From contig CACJED010000011.1 of the NCBI GenBank assembly GCA_902592285.1, positions 1 to 33,393 on the forward strand: DNA of 33,393 nt. The letters are read 5' to 3'. The translations under genes were made by a program, and so were the position numbers. This stretch comes from an uncultured Pelagibacteraceae bacterium (GTDB lineage Bacteria > Pseudomonadota > Alphaproteobacteria > Pelagibacterales > Pelagibacteraceae). The notes under the pieces were generated by a model. It had not been told where the DNA came from. It saw nothing but the letters and a program-made list of their open reading frames with translations, and did no database searches. This document shows, piece by piece, positions 8,018 through 14,983 of this stretch (position 1 is the stretch's first letter; every line of letters starts with the position of its first letter).

Positions 8018-8491
8018 ATGATCGAACAAATTTATAATTACTTTACAACTGAAATGCTTTACTTGTGGGTTAATATTGGTGTATTGCCTTTCTGGCTGAT
8101 GATTATTTTTTTTCCACAATCTCAACTTTGCAAATATTTAGCTACATCAATCTTACCAATTTTTATTTTAAGCGGGACATATATATTTATCATTTATAAA
8201 GCTTATTTAGGATCATTTGATTTTGATAACAATTTTACCTTATATCTAGGATTGAGTTATATATCTGAATTATTTAAGGATGATTATTATCTATTAATGT
8301 TTTGGATCCATTTCGTATCAATTAATTTATTTGTAGGTGGCTGGATACTTAAAGATGCTCAGAGACTTTTAGTTAATAAATTCTTGTTAGCGTTTCCTCT
8401 AGTAATTACCTATTTAATTGGTCCTATTGGTATATTCATATATTGGGTTATTAGAATTTTTTATGCAAAAAGACTAAATTTATATGACTAA
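8018..8491 (+). CDS. ABA4-like (DUF4281) integral membrane protein
   Basis: Protein of 157 residues with four hydrophobic helices. WIHFVSINLFVGGWILKDAQ followed by LIGPIGIFIYWVIR reproduces the ABA4-like pattern (W-x-H...D/N-L-F-V-G-x-W-I...D-x-x-R...GP-x-G-x-x-x-Y...R). In plants ABA4 is needed for neoxanthin synthesis; bacterial members have no assigned role that I know of. I chose the ATG at 8018 rather than the upstream in-frame ATG at 7931. The shorter form starts as family members do (short N-terminus, then helix), and the longer one would run 59 bases antisense into recX. It overlaps the next gene by 8 bases. A link to carotenoid or retinal metabolism is only a possibility. Confidence 0.78.
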   Translation: MIEQIYNYFTTEMLYLWVNIGVLPFWLMIIFFPQSQLCKYLATSILPIFILSGTYIFIIYKAYLGSFDFDNNFTLYLGLSYISELFKDDYYLLMFWIHFVSINLFVGGWILKDAQRLLVNKFLLAFPLVITYLIGPIGIFIYWVIRIFYAKRLNLYD

Positions 8492-9062
8492 GACCATAGA
8501 TTTTTACTTTGATTTTATAAGTCCATATTCATATTTAGCTCATAAAAAGATAATTAATTTAAATCTCAGAAAAATTTTCAATTATAAAGCTATATTGTTA
8601 GGTGGATTACACAACTTAGCTGAGGTCACCCCTCCAGCTTTTAATGAAAGAAAAATGAAAAATATGAAAGATGATTGTATTTTAATTGCAAAAAAAAACG
8701 AAATTTCGTTTAAGTGGAATGAAAAATTTCCCATTAATTCTTTATATTTAATGAGAGGATTTTTAATTGTTGATGATAATAAAAAAAGTACATTTATTGA
8801 TTTATGTTTTGATGCTTACTGGAAAGATAACTTAGATATTTCAACCGAAAAAAATATGCAAAAAATTTTAACTGATTGTGCGATTGATCATGCTTTTTTT
8901 GAAAAAAGTATAAAAGAGCAAAAAATTAAAGATAAACTCAAAGATTTAACAAGCGAAGCATTTAAATTAAATGTCTTTGGAGCTCCAACCTTTTTAGTTA
9001 ACAACAAACTTTTTTGGGGACAAGATCGATTAGAATATGCAATAGATGAGTTAAAAAATTAA
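8484..9062 (+). CDS. 2-hydroxychromene-2-carboxylate isomerase-like DsbA-fold protein
   Basis: Kappa-class GST / DsbA-fold protein of 192 residues. The N-terminus FYFDFISPYSYLA has the serine (Ser13) that replaces the redox CxxC of DsbA and activates glutathione in this family. The C-terminal FGAPTFLVNNKLFWGQDRL has the cis-proline and the FWGQDRL signature of HCCA isomerases. Members act in naphthalene catabolism or as general glutathione-linked isomerases or transferases. Nothing nearby points to aromatic degradation, so the true substrate is unknown. It overlaps the ABA4-like gene by 8 bases and is followed after 12 bases by a glycosyltransferase-like gene. Confidence 0.85.
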   Translation: MTKTIDFYFDFISPYSYLAHKKIINLNLRKIFNYKAILLGGLHNLAEVTPPAFNERKMKNMKDDCILIAKKNEISFKWNEKFPINSLYLMRGFLIVDDNKKSTFIDLCFDAYWKDNLDISTEKNMQKILTDCAIDHAFFEKSIKEQKIKDKLKDLTSEAFKLNVFGAPTFLVNNKLFWGQDRLEYAIDELKN

Positions 9063-9074
9063 GTAAATAAAAAA

Positions 9075-10049
9075 ATGAAAAAACTTTTTATAAAATTAGC
9101 TAAAGCTTTAGGTTATGAAATTATTGATCAAAACAATTTTGTTTCTCCCACATTAGATAAAGAACTAAACGAGGACCTATCAAATTTTAATGATAGCTCA
9201 ATTGTCTTACCACTTGGTGAAGTGAAGATTACAAGAAAAATAAAATCATTATTAATTGTTTTTAGAACAAATACTTCTGTTGAAATATGGGACCAAAACA
9301 AGAAAAGATTATTTGAATATCCAAAAATAGAATATGCAACCAGATCATTAAATTCTTTAATTAAATCAATTAAATTTTTAAAACAAAAATTACCTGAAAT
9401 AAATATTAAATTAATCATCTTAGATGATCATTCAAATAATGAAAACCTTGAAAAAATTAAAAAAATATCTGAGCAAGAAAAAAGTTCAGACATAATCTCA
9501 TTAGATCATGATAAATATAAATCTGTAATCCTAAAACAAAAATCACCTGAGACATTTTCAAATCTTGCAAGTTTATTAAATTCTTTTGAATTAGGAAAAG
9601 AAATTGGGGAGGATTTAGTTTTTTTTGTTGAAGATGATTATTTACATTTTGAAACAATGTTAGAAGAAATGATTTCCTCTTACCAAAGAATATCGTCTCA
9701 ATTAGGTAGGGACATTTTTATGTGCCCTTCTGACTACCCTTATCTTTATATGGGTAATGAAAAAACAAATATTTTAATAGGTAGTAAACGACACTGGAGA
9801 ACAATAGATAAAACTTTATGTACCTTTTTAACTTCTAAAACATTAATCAATAAATATTGGGATAATTTCAAAAAAAACTGTGAAAATAGACACGATCCTT
9901 TTGAAAAATATCTAAATGAAATCTATCAAAAAGAAATTTGTATCTCTCCGCTAAAAAGTCTTTCTCTTCATTTAACAAATATCAACTCAAGCTACGGGCT
10001 TTCACCATTTATTGATTATAAAGAATTATGGGAAGAAAATAGATTTTAA
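9075..10049 (+). CDS. GT-A-like glycosyltransferase (family 2-type), atypical
   Basis: Protein of 324 residues. A Rossmann-like stretch contains KLIILDDHSNN (Asp117-Asp118), as in GT2 N-terminal strands (D-D-x-S), and FFVEDDYLHF at 184-192 looks like the metal-binding DxD motif. Before it, LLIVFRTNTS and ATRSLNSLIKSI resemble the first strand and helix of GT-A enzymes. The N-terminal 55 residues (KKLFIKLAKALGYEIIDQNN) match no domain I know. No membrane segment is visible, so it is probably cytosolic and acts on surface glycan precursors. Its stop shares one base with the bcp start (TAATG). Confidence 0.62.
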   Translation: MKKLFIKLAKALGYEIIDQNNFVSPTLDKELNEDLSNFNDSSIVLPLGEVKITRKIKSLLIVFRTNTSVEIWDQNKKRLFEYPKIEYATRSLNSLIKSIKFLKQKLPEINIKLIILDDHSNNENLEKIKKISEQEKSSDIISLDHDKYKSVILKQKSPETFSNLASLLNSFELGKEIGEDLVFFVEDDYLHFETMLEEMISSYQRISSQLGRDIFMCPSDYPYLYMGNEKTNILIGSKRHWRTIDKTLCTFLTSKTLINKYWDNFKKNCENRHDPFEKYLNEIYQKEICISPLKSLSLHLTNINSSYGLSPFIDYKELWEENRF

Positions 10050-10540
10050 TGATCAAAGAAAATACTCAAGCTCCTTCATTTAAACTTTTGTCAACTAATA
10101 ACTATGAATATTCACTAAAAGACTCTTTAGGCAAATATGTTGTTATTTATTTTTATCCTAAAGATGACACTCCAGGATGTAGTATTGAAGCTCGTGATTT
10201 CAACAAGTTACTCCCAAAATTTAAGAGATTAAATTGTGAAGTATTTGGAGTATCAAAAGATAGTCTAAAAAGTCATGATAAGTTTAAAGACAAATATAAA
10301 ATAAAATTTGACTTATTGTCTGACCAAGACTTAAAAATTTTAAAAAAATATAAAGTTTGGGCTAAAAAAAAATTTATGGGAAGAGAATTTATGGGTATTT
10401 TAAGGACTACTTTTTTAATAGATAATAAAGGTAAAATCATTAAAATTTGGAAAAACGTTAAAGTAAAAGATCACGCAAAAGAAGTTTTAAACAAATTAAA
10501 CACTATCGTTAAATTTAAAAAGGCCCCGAAGGGCCTTTAA
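10049..10540 (+). CDS. bcp: BCP/PrxQ-type thioredoxin-dependent peroxiredoxin
   Basis: Peroxiredoxin of 163 residues that reduces hydrogen and organic peroxides. The active site is YFYPKDDTPGCSIEARDF with peroxidatic Cys44; GILRTTFLIDNKGKI supplies the conserved Arg and the substrate-binding strand. The usual resolving cysteine five residues after the peroxidatic one is replaced by Arg49. The other cysteine noted nearby is Cys63, so the enzyme either works as a 1-Cys type or uses a different partner. The last codons form one half of a GC-rich hairpin that probably ends transcription. It starts with TAATG coupling to the glycosyltransferase gene. Confidence 0.93.
   Translation: MIKENTQAPSFKLLSTNNYEYSLKDSLGKYVVIYFYPKDDTPGCSIEARDFNKLLPKFKRLNCEVFGVSKDSLKSHDKFKDKYKIKFDLLSDQDLKILKKYKVWAKKKFMGREFMGILRTTFLIDNKGKIIKIWKNVKVKDHAKEVLNKLNTIVKFKKAPKGL
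10519..10538 (+). terminator. GC-rich hairpin at the end of bcp, probable terminator
   Basis: Perfect 8-bp stem AAAGGCCC / GGGCCTTT around a CGAA loop, standing out in this AT-rich DNA. It lies wholly inside the last codons and stop codon of bcp. The T-run after it is short (TTT, then AACTATT), so termination may be partial or act in both directions with amtB, which converges on it. Confidence 0.6.
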
Positions 10541-10568
10541 CTATTAACTAAGAGAGAGAGTTAATTTT

Positions 10569-10633
10569 TTAACAGGAACTCTTCGATGAGTAATCACGGT
10601 GATACAGAGAGCGAAGAGTTCCCATGTTGTTAA
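10569..10633. repeat. Nested inverted-repeat element between bcp and amtB
   Basis: GGAACTCTTCG (10575-10585) is perfectly complementary to CGAAGAGTTCC (10612-10622) across 26 bases. Outside it TTAACA (10569-10574) pairs with TGTTAA (10628-10633) with a 5-base bulge. Inside the loop lies a smaller palindrome ATCAC-G-GTGAT (10593-10603). Neither strand shows the T-run expected of an intrinsic terminator. An upstream GAGAGTT near 10556-10562 could compete for the AACTCT arm, giving alternative folds. It lies in the 3' region of both convergent genes and could be a processing or stability element, or a structured RNA. Confidence 0.6.
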
Positions 10634-10636
10634 CAA

Positions 10637-11938
10637 CTAGTCACGAATTGCATAAGCGATTACACCTGTCTCAGTAACATCGGTTCCTTTAGTTTCACCT
10701 TCTTTACTTAACCTTAGACCGATAGTTGCTTTAATAGCGCTAAATACAATATAAGCGACTACAAATACAAACACGTTTACTGAAATCACACCAATTAGCT
10801 GAGAGCTAAATACTGCATCAGAATTTGTAGCTGGAACTATTAATGTTCCCCAAATTCCTGCAAATAAGTGTGCTGGTATAGCTCCTACTACATCATCAAT
10901 TTTTAATGAAAATAATAGCTTAGTTCCATAAACAACAATTAAACCACCTACAGCACCTATTAAGATAGCTGCAAAAGGCGACGGAGCTAATGGTTCGGCA
11001 GTAACTGCAACTAAACCACCAATACATCCATTTAACATTTGAACTACATCAGTTTTGCCAAAATGTAATCTTGTAATGATAGCGGCACCAACAACCCCAC
11101 CTGCACCTGCTAAAAAAGTATTCATAAAAATAGTTGATACTGCAATAGCATCTACAGCAGACCCAATTGCTAATTGTGAACCACCATTAAAACCAAACCA
11201 ACCTAACCATAAAATAAATACTCCAATCGTTACTAAAGGAATAGAAGATGCTGCGAATGGTTTAAGTGGAGCTGGAGCACCAGACTTAGTAAATCTTCCA
11301 AGCCTAGGACCAATAATCATAGCACCAGCTAAAGCAGCTGCACCGCCAGTTGAGTGAACTAAAGTCGAACCAGCAAAATCAGAAAATCCTAATTCTGCTA
11401 ACCAGCCTCCACCCCACTGCCAACCCATTACGATTGGATAAATAATTCCTGAGAGAACTGCAGCAAACACGAAGAATGGCCATAATTTAATTCTTTCAGC
11501 CATAGTACCTGAGACGATAGACACTGTAGTAGCACAAAAGACCATTTGGAAATACCAATCTGAACCATCAGAATAACCTGTGTCTACTGCACTAGCATCT
11601 GACCATGGTATAAATTTACCAATATAACCACCTTCTGGTATTCCATACGCTAAATTATAGCCTACTAACCAAAACATAATTCCTGCAATTGAAAATAAAC
11701 CTATATTTTTTGCACAGATTACGGATACACTTTTTGATGTGACCATACCTGATTCTAACATTGCGAAACCAGCTGCCATGAACATCACTAGAAAACCGCA
11801 AATTAAAAACAGTAGAGTGTTAAATACAAACCCTACTTCAGCAGAAACAGTTGTTTCTGCCATACCTGCACTACTCATGTTTAATAAAAAAATTAAACTA
11901 ATAAGTGGCGCACTTATTACTTTTATTAATTTAGTCAT
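10637..11938 (-). CDS. amtB: Ammonium transporter, Amt family
   Basis: Protein of 433 residues with an N-terminal signal sequence ending near SSAGMAE and 11 membrane helices. The twin pore histidines are present in STLVHSTGGA (His195) and AIPAHLFAGIWG (His357). GFAMLESGMV and FGFNGGS are further Amt signatures. It conducts ammonium across the inner membrane and is the main nitrogen uptake route in many oligotrophs. No GlnK/PII gene is adjacent. The ribosome binding site is a strong GGGAGG five bases before the ATG, but it is the 3' arm of a hairpin (see separate entry). An inverted repeat lies about 75 bases upstream. Confidence 0.96.
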   Translation of the reverse strand: MTKLIKVISAPLISLIFLLNMSSAGMAETTVSAEVGFVFNTLLFLICGFLVMFMAAGFAMLESGMVTSKSVSVICAKNIGLFSIAGIMFWLVGYNLAYGIPEGGYIGKFIPWSDASAVDTGYSDGSDWYFQMVFCATTVSIVSGTMAERIKLWPFFVFAAVLSGIIYPIVMGWQWGGGWLAELGFSDFAGSTLVHSTGGAAALAGAMIIGPRLGRFTKSGAPAPLKPFAASSIPLVTIGVFILWLGWFGFNGGSQLAIGSAVDAIAVSTIFMNTFLAGAGGVVGAAIITRLHFGKTDVVQMLNGCIGGLVAVTAEPLAPSPFAAILIGAVGGLIVVYGTKLLFSLKIDDVVGAIPAHLFAGIWGTLIVPATNSDAVFSSQLIGVISVNVFVFVVAYIVFSAIKATIGLRLSKEGETKGTDVTETGVIAYAIRD

Positions 11939-11966
11939 AAGACCTCCCTGTTTAAAGGAGCTCTTA
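11938..11966 (-). promoter_or_regulatory. Leader hairpin that pairs with the amtB ribosome binding site
   Basis: Reading the minus strand, TAAGAGCTCC (11966-11957) pairs with GGAGGTCTTA (11947-11938) at 9 of 10 positions, with a single G-G mismatch and a 9-base loop. The 3' arm holds the Shine-Dalgarno GGGAGG and the A of the ATG, so folding would block initiation. This is direct sequence evidence for the pairing; a regulatory role is inference. Caution: TATAAG within the 5' arm could instead be a -10 box, in which case the arm is not transcribed. Confidence 0.5.
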
Positions 11967-12011
11967 TATTTTTAAATTAATCAAAAACTAACGTTGATTA
12001 GGAAAATTTGG

Positions 12012-12028
12012 TATGCAAAAAATGCATA
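12012..12028. promoter_or_regulatory. Inverted repeat upstream of amtB, possible operator
   Basis: TATGCA-AAAAA-TGCATA is a perfect 6-bp inverted repeat with a 5-base spacer, 74 bases upstream of the amtB ATG. Position and symmetry fit a binding site for a dimeric activator such as a nitrogen regulator. The half-site does not match the NtrC consensus well and I cannot identify the regulator. Confidence 0.35.
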
Positions 12029-12031
12029 TAG

Positions 12032-12072
12032 AAACAGCCTAAATGCTTTTTAAATTAACATAAAGGCTGTTT
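12032..12072 (-). terminator. Hairpin after the HU gene, probable terminator
   Basis: AAACAGCCT (12032-12040) pairs perfectly with AGGCTGTTT (12064-12072), and an inner ATG/CAT pair extends the stem past a 2x2 internal loop. It begins 7 bases after the HU stop codon on the minus strand. The T-run lies before the stem rather than right after it, so this is a weaker case than a textbook terminator. It separates HU from amtB. Confidence 0.45.
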
Positions 12073-12078
12073 AAAAAA

Positions 12079-12354
12079 TTATTTATTAAATACTTCTTTT
12101 AAAGCTTTAGCAGGTAAGAACTTAACCTTTTGAGATGCAGCAATTTGAATTTGCTCACCAGTTCTTGGATTTCTGCCAACTCTTGCTTTTCTTTTAGCTA
12201 CTTTGTAAGTACCAAATCCAGCAATTTTTACTGAATCGTCGCCTTTTAAAGCATCTAAAATAGTATTTGTAATAGTGTCAAAAGTTCTTTCAGCATCAGC
12301 TTTACTTAAGTTTAATGCCCCTGAAAGCTTTACTATTAGTTGTTTTTTATTCAT
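12079..12354 (-). CDS. hup: DNA-binding protein HU
   Basis: Nucleoid protein of 91 residues. MNKKQLIVKLSGALNLSKAD opens the helical dimer part. The signature GFGTYKVAKRKARVGRNPRT (residues 46-65) is the DNA-gripping arm, followed by the usual QIAASQKVKFLPAKALK end. It binds DNA without sequence preference as a dimer and compacts the chromosome. The ATG follows CCGGAG, a good ribosome binding site. The roughly 157 bases upstream, between HU and rseP, hold no gene I can support; they must carry the HU promoter. Confidence 0.96.
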   Translation of the reverse strand: MNKKQLIVKLSGALNLSKADAERTFDTITNTILDALKGDDSVKIAGFGTYKVAKRKARVGRNPRTGEQIQIAASQKVKFLPAKALKEVFNK

Positions 12355-12511
12355 TTTAGCTCCGGTTTTATTGGTTAAATTCTATGTTTCAAATAAACTA
12401 AGTAAAATCAACCTTTTTTTTTGTGTTAAAAATTAAGATACCCACAAGATATAGTAAATTATCAAATAAGTGTTATTTTCTGAGGTTTTTTAGATCAAGT
12501 TTTTTAATTTA

Positions 12512-13621
12512 TCAGAATAAACCCAAGTCTTTTAGATCATTAAAGGTTGTGAAAAACATTAAAGATATCAATAAAAACATACCGATTCGGAAAAAACCCT
12601 CTTGAGTTTTTTGGGATAATGGACGACCTAAAAACAATTCAAATGCATAAAACATTAAGTGTCCACCATCTAAAAGTGGGATTGGAAATAAATTAACTAA
12701 TCCAAGACTAATTGAAATATAAGCCATCATACTTACAAAAGCCAGTAAACCTATATCGGCAACTTGTCCTGAAATCTTAGCTATTCTAATGGGTCCTCCT
12801 AATTGTGATGTATCAGCTTTTCCTAAGATTATTCCACCTATGTATTTTAATGATGAAATACTTACATAATAAACCTCATTTACGGCATGCAATAATGACT
12901 GGGCAGGACCAAGTTTTACGTGTTTGATCTCATTGTTATAGGCCCCAAGTTTTATACCGACCATTCTTTTGTTAATTGAATTACCTAAATTATCCTCACC
13001 TAAAACCACATCAGGTTTTATCTTCAATAAAAATTCATCGTAAGATCTTTTAACTTTAAAATCAATAAAGTCATCAGTAGACATTGTAATAAATTTAGAA
13101 ACATCCATAATGCTTTGGACTTTATTGCCATCAATTTCTAAAATTATATCTCCTTCTTTAAGTCCTCCTACCATTGCTGGACTTTCTTCTTGCACTTCAT
13201 TGATAACTGCTGGGGTAAAATCTTTACCTATAAATGTATAAATTGAAAAAAAAATCACTAGTGCTAATAAGAAATTAGCTAGAGGCCCACCAAAAACAAT
13301 TAATGCTCTTTGGTATAAAGGTTTTAAAGTAAATAATTTTTTTTGTTCCTCTTCACTATATTTTTTTAAAATCTCTTCATGATCAGATTGAGAATATACA
13401 TTTCGATCACCAAAAAATTTTACATATCCTCCTAAAGGTATCCAGCATATTTTCCATCTAGTACCCGATTTATCTTTCCAACCAAATATTTCTTTTCCAA
13501 AACCAATTGAAAAATCAGTAACTCCTACACCATATTTTTTTGCAAAATAATAATGACCATATTCATGAATAAATACTACAATTAAAATCAAGATTATAAA
13601 TGGGATTATATAGGTAAGCAT
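12512..13621 (-). CDS. rseP: RIP metalloprotease RseP (site-2 protease)
   Basis: Membrane zinc protease of 369 residues. The active-site HEYGH is at 19-23 in the first helix, and the second metal motif LFPIPLLDGGH lies near the C-terminus. A single PDZ domain sits between (around EESPAMVGGLKEGDIILEID). It cuts transmembrane proteins within the bilayer, classically an anti-sigma factor or leftover signal peptides. E. coli RseP has two PDZ domains and about 450 residues, so this one-PDZ form is shorter, as in many alphaproteobacteria. The gene lies 25 bases after the rhodanese gene on the same strand; bamA, often next in other genomes, is not seen here. Confidence 0.93.
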   Translation of the reverse strand: MLTYIIPFIILILIVVFIHEYGHYYFAKKYGVGVTDFSIGFGKEIFGWKDKSGTRWKICWIPLGGYVKFFGDRNVYSQSDHEEILKKYSEEEQKKLFTLKPLYQRALIVFGGPLANFLLALVIFFSIYTFIGKDFTPAVINEVQEESPAMVGGLKEGDIILEIDGNKVQSIMDVSKFITMSTDDFIDFKVKRSYDEFLLKIKPDVVLGEDNLGNSINKRMVGIKLGAYNNEIKHVKLGPAQSLLHAVNEVYYVSISSLKYIGGIILGKADTSQLGGPIRIAKISGQVADIGLLAFVSMMAYISISLGLVNLFPIPLLDGGHLMFYAFELFLGRPLSQKTQEGFFRIGMFLLISLMFFTTFNDLKDLGLF

Positions 13622-13646
13622 ATTTTACTAATTAAATTAATATAGA

Positions 13647-14030
13647 TTATTTTATTTTAAAACCACTTTGTTTCATTGAACCAAATCCACCCTCTATATG
13701 GGAAACCTTTTCAAAACCCATATCTTTTAAAGATTTTGCGGCTAGAGCCGATCTTGCGCCTGCAGCGCAAAATAAAACCATTTCTTTTTCTAAATTTAGT
13801 TTACCCTCTTTAAAATATTGACTATTAGGATCTATCCAAAACTCAAGCATTCCTCTGGGTATATGAACTGAATTTTCAACTCTACCTTCTTTTTCTAGTT
13901 CTCTAATATCTCTGATATCAATCAAATTACATTCATTATTTTTAAATAGATTGAACGCTTGATTTACGTCAATAGTTTTTATCTCTGAATTAGCTTCTGC
14001 AACTAAAGCTTGTGCTGTTTTAATTCCCAT
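13647..14030 (-). CDS. Rhodanese-like sulfurtransferase, single domain
   Basis: Protein of 127 residues with one rhodanese domain: LIDIRDIRELEKEGRVENS-x-HIPRG, then the active loop LFCAAGARSA with nucleophile Cys88 and the closing HIEGGFGSMKQSGF. Small rhodaneses move sulfane sulfur between carriers such as thiosulfate, glutathione persulfide and cyanide. The loop CAAGARS is of the single-domain GlpE/PspE type. No signal peptide is seen, so it is cytosolic. It precedes rseP by 25 bases on the same strand; any functional tie is unknown. A sulfur relay to MnmA elsewhere in the window is possible but unproven. Confidence 0.9.
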   Translation of the reverse strand: MGIKTAQALVAEANSEIKTIDVNQAFNLFKNNECNLIDIRDIRELEKEGRVENSVHIPRGMLEFWIDPNSQYFKEGKLNLEKEMVLFCAAGARSALAAKSLKDMGFEKVSHIEGGFGSMKQSGFKIK

Positions 14031-14109
14031 AATTTATATTTATATCAAAAAAAAATTATATTAATAATAAAATTAAGAAAATTTTAATATTATCCATATT
14101 TTGACGAAA

Positions 14110-14144
14110 CCTGAGCTAATATTATGGAGTCTTAGGCTTTTTTT
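14110..14144 (+). terminator. Terminator-like hairpin with T7 run, no gene before it
   Basis: CCTGAG (14110-14115) pairs with CTTAGG (14131-14136, one G-U), and two more pairs form past a one-base bulge. The stem is followed by C and seven T residues, giving the right shape for an intrinsic terminator on the plus strand. The sequence to its left contains only the start of the minus-strand rhodanese gene, so what it would terminate is unclear. Confidence 0.35.
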
Positions 14145-14167
14145 AATATAATATAACTTAAATTTCC

Positions 14168-14983
14168 ATGAATAAAAATAATAACGTATTAATTTTTGCT
14201 CATTATCATTCCAAAGGATTAATTAGAAAAGATATATTGAATTTTTTAAAGAAAAGTAAAAAATTTTTTACTAAAATCATATTTGTTTCAACAAAAATAA
14301 AAGGTAATGAAATTTGTAAAATCCCTTCTGGAATAAAGATTATCAAAAAAAGGAATGTTGGTTATGATTTTTGTTCATATAAAAAAGGTTTGGTATATCT
14401 AAGTTCAAAATATAAAAGAAATTTCTCTAACAAAAACTTATTTTTTATAAACTCAAGTATCTTATTTATAAGACCAGAAAAACTTTTAAATTCAATTACG
14501 AGAAAAACTTTGAAAAATAAAGAATTTTGGGGACTTTCAAGATCATTAGAATTAACAAATCATATAGGTACCTACTGTTTTTTCTTTTCAGGAAAATTAT
14601 TTGAAAATGAAAATATTTTTAATTGGTGGAAAAGTATCAAACCCTTAGATGATCGTAATAAAGTAGTTTCCAAATATGAACTGGGATTATCTAATCTTAT
14701 GATTAAAAATAATATTGAACTTAAAAGTTTTTATAAAAAAAATATTGAATTGAAAGCAAATAATATTTTCGAAAAAATATCTCAGAGATATAAAGAGATT
14801 TTTTTTAAAACTCCAAAGTATTACAAAAAAAACCCTATTAATTATTTTTGGAAAGATTTTTATAACAAATATGGAATTATAAAAGTTAAGCTAATTAAAG
14901 AAAATAATACAAAATATGGAACTGAAGGATTGCGCTCTATTCTTAAAAATAAAAATTTACTTTTTGAGGCTTTAAATAATTAG
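14168..14983 (+). CDS. RgpF-like (rhamnan synthesis F family) glycan biosynthesis protein
   Basis: Protein of 271 residues. The opening VLIFAHYHSKGLIRKDILNF, then KIIFVST, IIKKRNVGYDFCSYKKGL and LFFINSSILF follow the RgpF/PF05045 layout (AHY...VSN...REN-x-GYDF-x-x-YK...NDS). That family builds or decorates rhamnose-rich surface polysaccharides, often as a glycosyltransferase-like domain. The Asp of the usual NDS motif is replaced (INSS). No membrane helix is seen. It stands alone between two minus-strand genes, with a TATAAT at 14147-14152 just upstream, and overlaps the SRAP gene tail to tail by 4 bases. Its Lys-rich, AT-rich composition equals that of its neighbours. Confidence 0.62.
   Translation: MNKNNNVLIFAHYHSKGLIRKDILNFLKKSKKFFTKIIFVSTKIKGNEICKIPSGIKIIKKRNVGYDFCSYKKGLVYLSSKYKRNFSNKNLFFINSSILFIRPEKLLNSITRKTLKNKEFWGLSRSLELTNHIGTYCFFFSGKLFENENIFNWWKSIKPLDDRNKVVSKYELGLSNLMIKNNIELKSFYKKNIELKANNIFEKISQRYKEIFFKTPKYYKKNPINYFWKDFYNKYGIIKVKLIKENNTKYGTEGLRSILKNKNLLFEALNN

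Noticed and set aside
10569..10633. tRNA or tmRNA gene in the bcp-amtB gap
   Set aside because: There is a long stem but no T-loop sequence, anticodon arm or CCA end.
11055..11357. Plus-strand ORFs over amtB (also near 11739-11975)
   Set aside because: They are antisense readings of conserved Amt helices; Pro/Ala-rich composition is a product of the codon pattern.
12423..12605. 60-residue plus-strand ORF at the end of rseP
   Set aside because: Half of it is antisense to the conserved end of rseP; the rest is Lys/Ser-rich reading of AT-rich DNA without a ribosome binding site.
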